Shown in pieces: positions 7,368 to 14,327 of a stretch of DNA of 46,750 bases. The position numbers were made by a program, and so were the translations under genes. The DNA comes from JAGXQV01 sp964527565 (GTDB lineage Bacteria > Pseudomonadota > Gammaproteobacteria > Burkholderiales > Sulfuricellaceae). Positions within the stretch are counted from its first letter, which is position 1. Each line of letters opens with the position of its first letter. Location: positions 1-46,750 of the forward strand of contig CAZGOY010000025.1 in assembly GCA_964527565.1 (NCBI GenBank). Reading direction: 5' to 3'. Below the pieces are notes generated by a model. The model was given only the letters and a program-made list of their open reading frames with translations, ran no database searches and had not been told where the DNA came from.

Positions 7368-8354
7368 TCAATGCTCCAGAAACACTTCATCCAGCGATTT
7401 CGCATCCAGCACGCGATCTCCCCAGGTTTCCAGTTGATCGATGCTGGCTTGCGCCAACCGCTGCTCAATGGCGCCGGGCAAGCTGCCAAAGCGGCGATTC
7501 AGTTGGCGGCGCAGCAGAACCTCTTCGCCCTGCTGCATTCCCTGCTGCATCCCTTGCTGCATCCCTTGCTGCATTCCCTGCTGCATTCCCTCGGCCTTGT
7601 AGCCGTGCGCCCATTCTTCAAGCCGTTCAGCCAGCATGACGTTTAACTCCTGTAAATCATCCAGTTGTGGTAACACGATACGATATTCCGCCTTGCGCAT
7701 CAAGGTCGCCCGTATCCACAGGGCAAACATGCGGCGCAGGTCGGGGCGGTCGCTGAGCCAGTCGTTCAGCAGACCAAGTAATTTGCTGATGGTTTCCGGG
7801 GTGGCGGGGTGCTCGATCCTGAATACGGCTGCCACCAGGTTTTTGGCCGAGGCCAATTCGTTTTCCGTGTAGGCGTTCTCGTCGATCAGCAGGTATTTGA
7901 GTTTGGGCTTGTACTGCTCGACCAGCCCCGGCACCGGCGGGATCAGTTCAAAGACATCGGTGGCCGCCGCCCAGCGCGCGCTGCCATTGTAGAGGACGAT
8001 GGGCAACACCGGCGGCAAGCGGCCGTCGGCCAATACGTCACCCCGCTTGATCAGGTCCTGATAGAGCAGCCCTTGATAGACCATCATGCGTAGCGCCATG
8101 TATTTGTCGACGCTGCTCTGGAATTCGATCAACAGGTAGAGATAGACCCATTCGCCGGCAACCCGGACTCGCCACACGACGTCATCGGCCCGGTTGCGGA
8201 AATCTTCGGTTACGTAGCTGCCGGGGACTTTTTCCAGGGTGGTGTAGTCGAGGCTGTGCAGCCATTCGTCCGGCACAAACCCCATGATCAGGTCGCGCAC
8301 CAACTCCGGGGTGGAGAAGAGAAATTTGTAGCTGCTGTCGTGGTCGTTGGCCAT
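7368..8354 (-). CDS. Rpn-family recombination-promoting nuclease (PD-(D/E)XK)
   Basis: A 328-residue Rpn/Transposase_31 protein. The N-terminal DHDSSYKFLFSTPELVRDLI is diagnostic. The PD-(D/E)XK core is visible as RADDVVW (Asp57/58) and LLIEFQSS (Glu77-x-Gln79). Related Rpn proteins of E. coli are DNA endonucleases that promote RecA-independent recombination. Near the C-terminus, residues 257-276 are five perfect MQQG units encoded by 12-base tandem repeats, followed by EEVLLRRQLNRRFG, a family-typical end. A decayed second copy lies at 11.52-11.69 kb. Confidence 0.88.
   Translation of the reverse strand: MANDHDSSYKFLFSTPELVRDLIMGFVPDEWLHSLDYTTLEKVPGSYVTEDFRNRADDVVWRVRVAGEWVYLYLLIEFQSSVDKYMALRMMVYQGLLYQDLIKRGDVLADGRLPPVLPIVLYNGSARWAAATDVFELIPPVPGLVEQYKPKLKYLLIDENAYTENELASAKNLVAAVFRIEHPATPETISKLLGLLNDWLSDRPDLRRMFALWIRATLMRKAEYRIVLPQLDDLQELNVMLAERLEEWAHGYKAEGMQQGMQQGMQQGMQQGMQQGEEVLLRRQLNRRFGSLPGAIEQRLAQASIDQLETWGDRVLDAKSLDEVFLEH
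7527..7586 (-). repeat. Five 12-bp tandem repeats in the rpn gene
   Basis: The unit encodes Met-Gln-Gln-Gly and is repeated five times in frame with only third-position or single-base differences. Twelve bases keep the frame, so slippage would change linker length without breaking the gene. Confidence 0.9.
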
Positions 8355-8443
8355 CGGTGGATTATATCAAGCTTGTTGGGTACGGCGCGCCAAACAAACC
8401 ATGGCTGCCACCCGCACACCCAATACCCGGCAATGAAATGCAA

Positions 8444-8546
8444 TCAGAAAAAGGCTTTCATGATCAACGCGACAAACCCGCCCATGACGACACCGAGCAT
8501 CACTTTTACCGGCGCAAGCTCGACTTGCAGGTCTTTTTTCGTCACC
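8444..8546 (-). pseudogene. DUF1640-type gene, 3' remnant
   Basis: About 34 codons, reading VTKKDLQVELAPVK and then a glycine-rich membrane segment ending IMKAFF and a stop. They are nearly identical to the end of the gene at 10687-10911. The match stops abruptly at 8546, so the 5' half is gone. It lies between rpn and an intact DUF1640 gene and shows that this family was duplicated and partly deleted here. Confidence 0.75.
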
Positions 8547-8570
8547 GCAAGGTAAACCGACAAGGTTGGA

Positions 8571-8867
8571 TCAAAAGAACTGCTTGGCGAAGTTGGCAAT
8601 GGCGATGGCGATAAGAACGCCCACCATCCATTTCATGCTGGCAATTTCACCGCGCACGGCGGAAAGCTCGGACTTGACATCGCAGCGCAAGGATACAAGC
8701 TCCGTTCTCAAGCCGCTGATATCCGATTTGGTTGCCAGGGAAACATCCAGCGCCTCCGAAAAAGCATCCTTTTGCGCCTCGACCATCGCCGCCGCCTGCT
8801 CACGCGGAACAACGGCCTTTTCCAATCGTTCGGCAAACTTGAGCGTATCGAAAGTGATTGTGCTCAT
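8571..8867 (-). CDS. DUF1640-type coiled-coil membrane protein
   Basis: A 98-residue protein starting MSTITFDTLKFAERLEKA, the family N-terminus, followed by an Ala/Glu-rich helix, a coiled-coil stretch (ELVSLRCDVKSELSAVRGEI) and a single C-terminal membrane helix (WMVGVLIAIAIANFAKQFF). The layout is that of small tail-anchored proteins of the DUF1640/CCDC90 group; their bacterial function is not established. The ribosome-binding site AAGGAG lies seven bases upstream. The upstream region (8865-8920) is identical to that of the paralogue at 10911. Several paralogues occur within 3 kb. Confidence 0.75.
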   Translation of the reverse strand: MSTITFDTLKFAERLEKAVVPREQAAAMVEAQKDAFSEALDVSLATKSDISGLRTELVSLRCDVKSELSAVRGEIASMKWMVGVLIAIAIANFAKQFF

Positions 8868-8920
8868 TGTTTGGCTCCTTGCATGACTGTCTTCATTCTA
8901 CACAAAAAATCCGGGTCAAG
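8865..8920 (-). repeat. Duplicated 5' leader of DUF1640 genes (copy 1)
   Basis: These 56 bases are identical to 10909-10964 and include the start codon, the AAGGAG ribosome-binding site and the presumed promoter. The perfect identity contrasts with the diverged coding regions, indicating a recent duplication or gene conversion, or selection on the leader. Confidence 0.85.
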
Positions 8921-8987
8921 AGATTGACGACTGGCACGGGGTGCGCGACCGCTTCCCACCCACCATGCATGGCGTTATGATCTCGCG

Positions 8988-9266
8988 ATGATCCAATCGT
9001 TCAAATGCCCGGAAACCGAAGCCCTGTTCAAGGGAAGGCGGATTGCCCGTTTTATCAATCTGGAGCGAGTCGCCCTGCGCAAGCTGGAACAATTGGACAT
9101 CGCGGTTCGGCTCGCGGATCTGCGCGTGCCGCCGGGAAACCGCCTGGAGGCCTTTTCCGGCGACCGCGCCGGGCAGTGGAGCGTGCGCATCAACGGCCAG
9201 TGGCGGATATGTTTCCGCTTTGAGGAAGGCACGGCATTGGACGTGGAAATCGTCGATTATCATTGA
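8988..9266 (+). CDS. higB: HigB/RelE-family toxin
   Basis: A 92-residue type II toxin predicted to cut mRNA on the ribosome. It shows the HigB layout: MIQSFKCPETEALFKG at the N-terminus, an Arg/Leu helix (NLERVALRKLEQLD), the segment LRVPPGNRLEAFSGDRAGQWSVRING and the closing strands QWRICFRF...DVEIVDYH, which carry the basic and aromatic active-site residues of the family. The antitoxin gene starts ten bases downstream, the toxin-first order typical of higBA. Confidence 0.9.
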   Translation: MIQSFKCPETEALFKGRRIARFINLERVALRKLEQLDIAVRLADLRVPPGNRLEAFSGDRAGQWSVRINGQWRICFRFEEGTALDVEIVDYH

Positions 9267-9276
9267 GGAGCACATC

Positions 9277-9585
9277 ATGACACGAGACATTCCACCGGTA
9301 TCCCCCGGTGAAATGCTGCTGGAGGAATTCCTGAAGCCGATGGGTATTTCTCAATATCGACTGGCCAAGGAAATCGGCGTGCCGCCGCAGCGCATCGGCG
9401 AAATTGTGGCCGGGCGACGCTCGGTGACGGCAGATACGGATTTGCGCCTGTGCCGCTTTTTCGGTCTTTCCGATGGCTGGTGGCTACGCTGCCAGGCAAG
9501 ATACGACACGGAGAGGGTGCGCGATGCGCTGGCGGGTGCCCTCCAACGCATCCGCCCCTGGGAAGCGGAAAAGCAGGCCGCTTGA
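9277..9585 (+). CDS. higA: HigA-family antitoxin (XRE)
   Basis: A 102-residue antitoxin of the HigA (VapI) family. PPVSPGEMLLEEFLKPMGISQYRLAKEIGVPPQRIGEIVAGRRSVTADTDLRLCRFFGLSDGWWL, written here only as a description of the segment at residues 6-70, contains the lambda-repressor-like helix-turn-helix. The C-terminus ends with alternating charged and Ala residues. The chosen start has GAGGAG eight bases upstream and matches the family; a longer frame to 9043 is an overlap with higB. HigA binds HigB and represses the shared promoter, expected upstream of 8988. Confidence 0.9.
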   Translation: MTRDIPPVSPGEMLLEEFLKPMGISQYRLAKEIGVPPQRIGEIVAGRRSVTADTDLRLCRFFGLSDGWWLRCQARYDTERVRDALAGALQRIRPWEAEKQAA

Positions 9586-9712
9586 TCGCTGGTTTCTGGA
9601 ACACCGCCCGACACGCGCTCCTCGATTAACCCGGATGGTCCGTGCCGGTTTTTTCCGGCGTGCCGGATTCGGGCGCGGAATTCTGTCGGGCGTGCCCATA
9701 CGCGACGCGGCC

Positions 9713-9905
9713 ATGAGCACCATTACTTTCGATGCGCACAAGTTTGTCCGCAAATTGCAGGAAGCCGGCTTTGACAAAAGAAGGCCGAGGGTCTGACAGA
9801 CGCCATGCGCTGCGCCATCGACGAGTCTGAACTGGTGACGAAAAAAGACTTGCGGATCGAGCTTGCGCCATGGCGGTTGCCAATTTCGCGTGGCAGTTTT
9901 TCTGA
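9713..9905 (+). pseudogene. DUF1640-type gene, frameshifted and internally deleted
   Basis: The sequence is about 95% identical to 11107-11352. Compared with that copy, one base is missing after the codon for Asp in AGFD, so the reading ends at 9796, and 51 bases (17 codons, covering the linker and start of the membrane helix) are deleted near 9870. The stop region and the hairpin repeat that follows are conserved. Neither a complete coiled coil nor a complete membrane helix can be made. Confidence 0.85.
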
Positions 9906-9907
9906 AT

Positions 9908-9944
9908 CATCCGGCGCAATACCCTTCGGGGATTGCGCCCTACG
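9908..9944 (+). repeat. CATCCGGCGCAAT hairpin repeat, copy 1
   Basis: GGCGCAAT (9913-9920) pairs with ATTGCGCC (9932-9939) over a loop containing CCCTTCGGGG; the flanks CATCC and CTACGG are shared with the copies at 11354-11391 and 22424-22460. It lies directly after a DUF1640 pseudogene and may act as a terminator-like hairpin. Confidence 0.75.
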
Positions 9945-9990
9945 GCTTGCTGACAATTTCACGGTATTTGAAACCCGCCAGGCGCCCCAT

Positions 9991-10221
9991 TTACGCATTC
10001 AACAATAACGGGTAGTCCATAACGTCCTGTATCTGGGGCAAGCGCGCAAGGTCGGCGCCCTGCCCCTGAATCTCCAGCAGGCATTTCGCCACGTCGCGCG
10101 CGATTTCGACGGTTTCCTGTATCGTGCGCCCTTGGGCAACCAGCCCCTGCACCTCTTCGCTGGTGGCAAGATACATTCCCTCCGGCAATTTCTCAATGTG
10201 CAGATTGATGATATGTTCCAT
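9991..10221 (-). CDS. HicB-like (DUF1902) antitoxin-type protein, no HicA partner
   Basis: A 76-residue protein resembling the HicB/DUF1902 fold: MEHIINLHIEKLPEGMYLATSEEVQGLVAQGRTIQETVEIARDV, described here as residues 1-44, gives the partial RNase H-like strand-strand-strand-helix pattern. The start has GGAGG nine bases upstream. A HicA toxin gene normally lies next to such genes, but neither side has one; the neighbour upstream is a retropepsin-like protease, 26 bases away on the same strand. It is either an orphan or works with another partner. Confidence 0.65.
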   Translation of the reverse strand: MEHIINLHIEKLPEGMYLATSEEVQGLVAQGRTIQETVEIARDVAKCLLEIQGQGADLARLPQIQDVMDYPLLLNA

Positions 10222-10247
10222 TAACGCTGCCCTCCAGTTCGTTTGTG

Positions 10248-10670
10248 TCAATGTGTGCCGCAAGCGCGGGCACGGGGTGCGCGACCCGCTTGCTTGGCCA
10301 GCGACAGGGGGATGTTCGGGCTGGCCGGGTTCACGCTGACGCGCTGCCTGGCCGGCTCGATAATCAAATCCATGTCTTCCATGGAGATGGCGCCCAGCAA
10401 GACCTGGTTCCCCAACACCAGAGCACCGGTCACGCATTCGCGGTTGAGCAGCGAGATGCGTACCGGCGCCACGTAATCCACCAGATGCGATTTGCCATCG
10501 GCCGTTTGCACTTCGCGTTGCTGGCGCGTTTTCAGTTGCAATTGCATGGCGATGTGCTCGGGGATGCACAAGTGCAGCGCCCCCGTATCCACGACGGCGC
10601 AGGCGTCGATTTCTTCGAGGTCGTCGCGCGCATCGTTGGCGAGCCTCAAATCCGCATAGGTGATGCCCAT
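10248..10670 (-). CDS. Clan AA retropepsin-like aspartic protease
   Basis: A 140-residue single-lobe aspartic protease-like protein. The motif VVDTGALHLCIP (about residues 27-38) carries the catalytic Asp-Thr-Gly; the hydrophobic Leu-Gly partner motif appears as VLLGAISMEDMDLII near residues 88-103, where LGA-x-M matches the family. No signal peptide is seen, so a cytoplasmic location is likely. Substrates of this group are unknown. It lies 16 bases after a DUF1640 gene and 26 bases before a HicB-like gene, suggesting one transcript. The final 25 residues (SLAKQAGRAPRARACGTH) are basic and poorly conserved. Confidence 0.78.
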   Translation of the reverse strand: MGITYADLRLANDARDDLEEIDACAVVDTGALHLCIPEHIAMQLQLKTRQQREVQTADGKSHLVDYVAPVRISLLNRECVTGALVLGNQVLLGAISMEDMDLIIEPARQRVSVNPASPNIPLSLAKQAGRAPRARACGTH

Positions 10671-10686
10671 GATATCGTGCTCCCGA

Positions 10687-10911
10687 TCAGAAAAACGCTT
10701 TCATGATTAACGCGACAATCCCGCCCATGACGACACCGAGCATCACTTTTACCGGCGCAAGCTCGACTTGCAGGTCTTTTTTCGTCACCAGTTCCTGCTC
10801 CGATGACGCATCCCGGTAGGCGGTGGCAATGGCTTTGGCCTGTTTTTCATCAATGCCGGATGCCTTCAATGTTTCGACGAATTGCAGCGTATCAAATGTG
10901 ATGTGGCTCAT
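10687..10911 (-). CDS. Short DUF1640-type membrane protein
   Basis: A 74-residue paralogue starting MSHITFDTLQFVETLKASGIDE, followed by a short charged linker (EQELVTKKDLQVELAPVK) and a C-terminal membrane helix ending IMKAFF. It lacks the longer coiled coil of the 8.6 kb copy. AAGGAG precedes the start by seven bases within the duplicated leader (10909-10964). It appears to be the first gene of a three-gene unit with the aspartic protease and the HicB-like gene. Confidence 0.75.
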   Translation of the reverse strand: MSHITFDTLQFVETLKASGIDEKQAKAIATAYRDASSEQELVTKKDLQVELAPVKVMLGVVMGGIVALIMKAFF

Positions 10912-10964
10912 TGTTTGGCTCCTTGCATGACTGTCTTCATTCTACACAAAAAATCCGGGTCAAG
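10909..10964 (-). repeat. Duplicated 5' leader of DUF1640 genes (copy 2)
   Basis: Identical to 8865-8920. Immediately beyond it lies the palindrome GTAGGGCGCCCTAC (10970-10983), which looks like the fused outer ends of the CATCCGGCGCAAT repeat family. Confidence 0.85.
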
Positions 10965-11106
10965 CCCGCGTAGGGCGCCCTACAGATGCCGCGCAGGTGA
11001 AAGGGACATTTCTATTTGGCGTTGACAGCATCCGAAGGCCGTTTTACCACAGGATGCTTTGCGGGTAAACTTGCCATCATTACGGAACTCCGGGAGCGGC
11101 GCGGCC

Positions 11107-11352
11107 ATGAGCACCATTACTTTCGATACGCACAAGTTTGTCCGCAAATTGCAGGAGGCCGGCTTTGACGAAAAACAGGCCGAGGGTCTGACAGACGCCA
11201 TGCGCTGCGCCATCGACGAATCTGAACTGGTGACGAAAAAAGACTTGCAGATCGAGCTTGCGCCCATCAAGGCCGATCTCAACCTGCTCAAATGGATGAT
11301 GGGCGCCCTGATCGCCATGGCGGTTGCCAATTTTGCGCGGCAGTTTTTCTGA
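11107..11352 (+). CDS. DUF1640-type coiled-coil membrane protein
   Basis: An 81-residue member: MSTITFDTHKFVRKLQEAGFDEKQ (N-terminal signature, residues 1-24), a charged helix (ESELVTKKDLQIELAPIKADL) and a C-terminal membrane helix (WMMGALIAMAVANFARQFF). Met at 11107 is chosen because it matches the paralogues and has GGGAG upstream; the frame is open to 11059. It is the parent-like intact version of the pseudogene at 9713 and, like it, is followed by the CATCCGGCGCAAT hairpin. Confidence 0.78.
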   Translation: MSTITFDTHKFVRKLQEAGFDEKQAEGLTDAMRCAIDESELVTKKDLQIELAPIKADLNLLKWMMGALIAMAVANFARQFF

Positions 11353-11353
11353 A

Positions 11354-11391
11354 TCATCCGGCGCAATGCCCTGCGGGGATTGCGCCCTACG
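11354..11391 (+). repeat. CATCCGGCGCAAT hairpin repeat, copy 2
   Basis: GGCGCAAT (11360-11367) and ATTGCGCC (11379-11386) form the stem; the flanks match copies 1 and 3. It directly follows the stop codon of the DUF1640 gene. Confidence 0.75.
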
Positions 11392-11509
11392 GCTGCCTCT
11401 CGCGGCAGCGCTCTTCCAGTTGATCAATGGCATCGGCGAGCAGGCGCGCGTAGCGTTCGTCCGTGTTTGCTTTGATGAGGTTTTCGTATAATTCCGTTGC
11501 GATGCTCAT
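11387..11509 (-). CDS. Small hypothetical ORF (40 residues)
   Basis: A short frame begins MSIATELYENLIKANTDERY and ends in a charged helix (DAIDQLEERCRERQP). The start of the sequence resembles the N-termini of small coiled-coil proteins that accompany Rpn genes, so it may be a truncated relative; its stop falls inside the hairpin repeat. No strong ribosome-binding site is visible. Function unknown, and it may not be expressed. Confidence 0.35.
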   Translation of the reverse strand: MSIATELYENLIKANTDERYARLLADAIDQLEERCRERQP

Positions 11510-11519
11510 GCGGTTTTCC

Positions 11520-11690
11520 CCTGTGCAAATCATCAAGTTGCGGCAATACGATACGACATTCCGCCTTGCGCATCAATGTCGCCCGTATCCAGATGGCAAA
11601 CAGATGGCTCTCTCATCGATCAGCAGGTATTGAGCTTGCGAGCCCCCTCCCGGAAAAGCAGAACGCGTAGCGCCGAATTCGTTCGCGGTT
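11520..11690 (-). pseudogene. Decayed rpn nuclease fragment
   Basis: Bases 11521-11605 match the rpn gene around 7645-7735 (the LMRKAEYRIVLPQ region), and a second short block (ATCGATCAGCAGGTATT, 11616-11632) matches about 7888-7904 (the KYLLIDEN region). The sequence between the blocks is deleted and no frame survives. The stretch to 11770 holds only the promoter of the next gene. Confidence 0.65.
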
Positions 11691-11727
11691 CCGGTGCTGA
11701 AACCGTGGCAAGGCACCCGGTTTCGGC

Positions 11728-11733
11728 TATAAT
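11728..11733 (+). promoter_or_regulatory. -10 box of the coiled-coil gene
   Basis: TATAAT lies 38 bases before the ATG at 11771, with GTGGCA 17 bases further upstream as a weak -35. Confidence 0.4.
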
Positions 11734-11770
11734 TCCCACAATCCATTGTTTTTAAAGGTCTGCATTCATC

Positions 11771-12292
11771 ATGGCGCTGGCGCGGGAAGATATTGAATTC
11801 ATCAAGCAGCATCTGGGCGAGTGGCTGGCCGAGCAGAGCCTGGGCAAGCCGCCGGTAGTATACGAGATCGAGCTGCGCGAGCGCATGGTGCGCGTGGAGG
11901 AGGAGCTCAAGCATCAGCGCGAGTTGATGCGCGAGGGTTTCGCGCAGATGGAGAAGCGTTTCGAGCAGATCGACAGGCGCTTCGAGCAGGTGGAAAAACG
12001 CCTCGAGCAGATCGATAAGCGTTTCGAGCAGGTGGAAAAGCGCCTCGAGCAGATCGATAAGCGTTTCGAGCAGATCGACAAACGCTTCGAGCAGGTGGAA
12101 AAGCGCCTCGAGCAGATCGACAAACGCTTTGAGCAGGTGGAAAAGCGCTTCGAGCAGATCGACAAACGCTTCGAGCGGGTGGATGATCGCTTCGACGAGA
12201 TGACGCGCCGCCATGACCGGCATTTTCTGTGGCTGATCGGCTTTATCACCACCATGAGCGGCCTGATCATCGCGGCGGGCAAACTGTTGTAG
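11771..12292 (+). CDS. Heptad-repeat coiled-coil, tail-anchored protein
   Basis: A 173-residue protein. Residues 1-40 form a helical head (MALAREDIEFIKQHLGEWLAEQ). Residues 60-145 are about twelve nearly perfect heptads of the form KRFEQID/KRLEQID/KRFEQVE, giving a long charged coiled coil. Residues 151-170 (HFLWLIGFITTMSGLIIAAG) are one membrane helix. The DNA repeats in 21-base units, so copy number can change in frame. Similar architectures occur in small bacterial proteins of unknown function and in Borrelia Bdr proteins; homology to the latter is not claimed. It may be a longer counterpart of the DUF1640 proteins nearby. Confidence 0.8.
   Translation: MALAREDIEFIKQHLGEWLAEQSLGKPPVVYEIELRERMVRVEEELKHQRELMREGFAQMEKRFEQIDRRFEQVEKRLEQIDKRFEQVEKRLEQIDKRFEQIDKRFEQVEKRLEQIDKRFEQVEKRFEQIDKRFERVDDRFDEMTRRHDRHFLWLIGFITTMSGLIIAAGKLL
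11950..12200 (+). repeat. 21-bp tandem heptad repeats
   Basis: Units related to AAGCGTTTCGAGCAGATCGA (20 of 21 bases) recur about twelve times, alternating between codons for FEQID, LEQID and FEQVE. They encode the coiled coil of the 11771 gene. Confidence 0.85.
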
Positions 12293-12318
12293 TAGTCGTC
12301 ACGTTGGATTTACGTGTT

Positions 12319-12376
12319 GTAGGAGCGACCTCCTGGTCGCGAATTCAGTGGTTCGCGACCAGGAGGTCGCTCCTAC
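12319..12376. repeat. REP hairpin, type A, copy 1
   Basis: A 58-base near-perfect palindrome: GTAGGAGCGACCTCCTGGTC at the left arm, a GAATTCAG.GG centre, and the complementary right arm ending GTCGCTCCTAC. The same element occurs at 15677, 18172 and 21333. It separates the coiled-coil gene from dat and could stabilise transcript ends. Confidence 0.9.
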
Positions 12377-12432
12377 ATACCATTGTTTCAGGTTAACTCC
12401 CCGCGAATTTTTCATGAGATTTTCACAATCCG

Positions 12433-13287
12433 ATGATGGTTTATCTTGACGGCCAGTTTCTGCCTCTCGAAGAGGCGCGCGTGCCGGTGCTCGACCGCGG
12501 CTTTATTTTCGGCGACGGTATTTACGAAATCATTCCGGTGTATGCGCGCCGCCCCTTTCGTCTGGCGGAGCATCTGGCGCGCATGCAGGGCAGCCTGGAC
12601 GGCATCCGCCTCGCCAACCCCTACAGCGCGGCGCAGTGGGAGGCCCTGATCGGCGAGTTGATCGCCCGCAATCCCGGCGCGGATTTGTCGCTGTACCTGC
12701 ATGTCACGCGCGGTGTGGCGCCGCGCGACCATGCCTTTCCGCAGGGGGCGGCGCCCACCGTGTTCATGATGGCCAACCCGCTGGTGTACCCGGCGGCGGA
12801 ACTGGTGCGCGACGGCGTGGCGGCGGTGACGGCCTCGGACAACCGCTGGTTGCGCTGCGACATCAAGGCGATTTCCCTGCTGCCCAATGTGTTGTTGCGC
12901 CAATTGGCGGTGGATGTCGGCGCGGCGGAAACCCTTCTGTTGCGCGACGGTTTCCTGAGCGAGGGCGCCGCCAGCAATATCTTCGTGGTGCGCGACGAAT
13001 TTTTGCTGGCGCCGCCCAAGAGCCATCTGATGTTGCCGGGCATTACCTACGATGTGGTGCTGGAGCTGGCGGGGGCCAACGGCATCGCCCACCAGGTGCG
13101 CGAAATTTCGGAATTCGAGCTGCGCAGCGCGCAGGAGGTGTGGCTGACTTCCTCGAACAAGGAAGTGCTGGCGGTGACGGCGCTGGACGGGCGCCCGGTG
13201 GGCACGGGTAAACCCGGCCCGCTGTTCGCCCGGATGTATGCCCTGTACCAGGCCTACAAACGTGACGTGATGCGAGGCGGCGCATGA
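12433..13287 (+). CDS. dat: D-amino acid aminotransferase (class IV PLP enzyme)
   Basis: A 284-residue fold-type IV aminotransferase that interconverts D-alanine and D-glutamate for peptidoglycan. MVYLDGQFLPLEEARVPVLDRGFIFGDGIYE-type N-terminus; the PLP lysine lies in CDIKAISLLPNVLL (Lys at about residue 147), followed by the family segment ASNIFVV and the phosphate-binding LPGITYDVVLEL. D-selectivity rather than branched-chain activity is suggested by the DIKAISLLPNVL context and by the genome position before ybeD and lipB, where betaproteobacteria usually have dat. ATG codons at 12433 and 12436 are both possible starts. ybeD overlaps its end by four bases. Confidence 0.88.
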   Translation: MMVYLDGQFLPLEEARVPVLDRGFIFGDGIYEIIPVYARRPFRLAEHLARMQGSLDGIRLANPYSAAQWEALIGELIARNPGADLSLYLHVTRGVAPRDHAFPQGAAPTVFMMANPLVYPAAELVRDGVAAVTASDNRWLRCDIKAISLLPNVLLRQLAVDVGAAETLLLRDGFLSEGAASNIFVVRDEFLLAPPKSHLMLPGITYDVVLELAGANGIAHQVREISEFELRSAQEVWLTSSNKEVLAVTALDGRPVGTGKPGPLFARMYALYQAYKRDVMRGGA

Positions 13288-13553
13288 ACGAAATGACCCC
13301 TTCGCTGCTCGAATTCCCCTGCGATTTCCCCGTCAAGATCATGGGGGAAACCCAGGATGGCTTCGCCGATGCCCTGCTCGCCGTGGTACTGCGCCATGCG
13401 CCGGATTTTGATCCGGCCACCCTGGAGATGCGTTCCAGCAAGGGCGGGCGCTACCTGTCGCTGACCTGTACGGTACGCGCCACCTCGCAGCGGCAACTGG
13501 ATGATCTGTACCGCGAGATCACCGCTCATCCGCTGGTGGTGATGGCGTTGTGA
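13284..13553 (+). CDS. ybeD: YbeD-family regulatory protein (DUF493)
   Basis: An 89-residue DUF493 protein: LLEFPCDFPVKIMGETQDGF at the start, a central GGRYLSLTCTVRATSQRQLDDLYREI and the end HPLVVMAL are family hallmarks of this ACT-like alpha/beta fold. It is thought to link lipoic acid metabolism with its neighbours, although the molecular role is not firmly known. ATGA overlap with dat and GTGA overlap with lipB indicate translational coupling in a three-gene operon. Confidence 0.92.
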   Translation: MNEMTPSLLEFPCDFPVKIMGETQDGFADALLAVVLRHAPDFDPATLEMRSSKGGRYLSLTCTVRATSQRQLDDLYREITAHPLVVMAL

Positions 13554-14161
13554 GCTGGGTGGTCAGGCGCCTGGGGCTGGTGGATTATGTGGATGCCTGG
13601 CAGGCGATGCGCGATTTCACCGAAAGGCGCGATGCGCAGACGCCGGACGAGCTGTGGCTGTTGCAACATCCGCCGGTTTATACGCTGGGCCTGGCGGGCA
13701 AAGCGGAACATTTGTTGCGCGCCACGGAGATTCCCGTGGTGAAAACCGATCGCGGCGGGCAGATCACCTACCATGCGCCGGGGCAGATGATTCTCTACCT
13801 GCTGATCGATTTGCAGCGGCGCGGCGGCGGCGTGAAGGCGCTGGTGCATGGCATGGAACAGTCGGTGATCGACTTGCTGGCGGAATACGGCGTGGCTGGG
13901 GTGCGGCGCGAAAAGGCGCCGGGCGTGTACGTAAACGGCGCGAAAATCGCCGCGCTGGGCCTCAAGGTGAAGAGCGGCGGCTGCTATCATGGGCTGGCGC
14001 TCAACGCCGACATGGACCTGGCTCCGTTCGCGGCCATCAACCCGTGCGGCTATGCCGGTTTGCGGGTCACGCAGACCCGCGACGAGGGCGTGGCGGAAGG
14101 GGTGGAAGCGCTGGGGGAAAAATTGCTGCAACATCTCGTGAATAATCTGGATCTGGAATAA
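13550..14161 (+). CDS. lipB: Lipoyl(octanoyl) transferase LipB
   Basis: A 203-residue enzyme moving octanoyl from acyl carrier protein to lipoyl domains. Visible motifs: LQHPPVYTLGLAG, DRGGQITYHAPGQ, KIAALGLKVKSGGCYHGLALN (catalytic Lys) and INPCGYAGL with the acyl-thioester cysteine. The GTG start overlaps the ybeD stop. lipA usually follows lipB but does not do so here; a REP doublet and slmA come next. Regulation would be with dat and ybeD. Confidence 0.95.
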   Translation: MSWVVRRLGLVDYVDAWQAMRDFTERRDAQTPDELWLLQHPPVYTLGLAGKAEHLLRATEIPVVKTDRGGQITYHAPGQMILYLLIDLQRRGGGVKALVHGMEQSVIDLLAEYGVAGVRREKAPGVYVNGAKIAALGLKVKSGGCYHGLALNADMDLAPFAAINPCGYAGLRVTQTRDEGVAEGVEALGEKLLQHLVNNLDLE

Positions 14162-14192
14162 CCCGAACATTTCATCAATTTGACCAAACCCT

Positions 14193-14268
14193 GTGGGAGG
14201 GGCCTTGGCCCCGAGTTTTTTGGTTCGGCTACAAAAATTCAAAATCTCGCGGGCAAGCCCGCTCCCAC
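14193..14268. repeat. REP doublet, type B, copy 1
   Basis: A GTGGGAGGGGCCTTGGCCCC hairpin is followed, after an AT-rich spacer, by an inverted partner CTCGCGGGCAAGCCCGCTCCCAC. This head-to-head pair is a BIME-like unit. Related units are at 14964, 18280 and 25540. Confidence 0.88.
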
Positions 14269-14327
14269 GGATAATGTGGTTTTTTATGAAATGCGCGAAA
14301 TAAATGACGAAATCGTCAAGGGACTGA

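Noticed and set aside
11573..12223. Minus-strand ORF rich in LLEALFHLLEAF-like repeats
   Set aside because: It is the antisense reading of the heptad repeats of the 11771 gene; the plus strand has the promoter, the membrane tail and the coiled-coil pattern.
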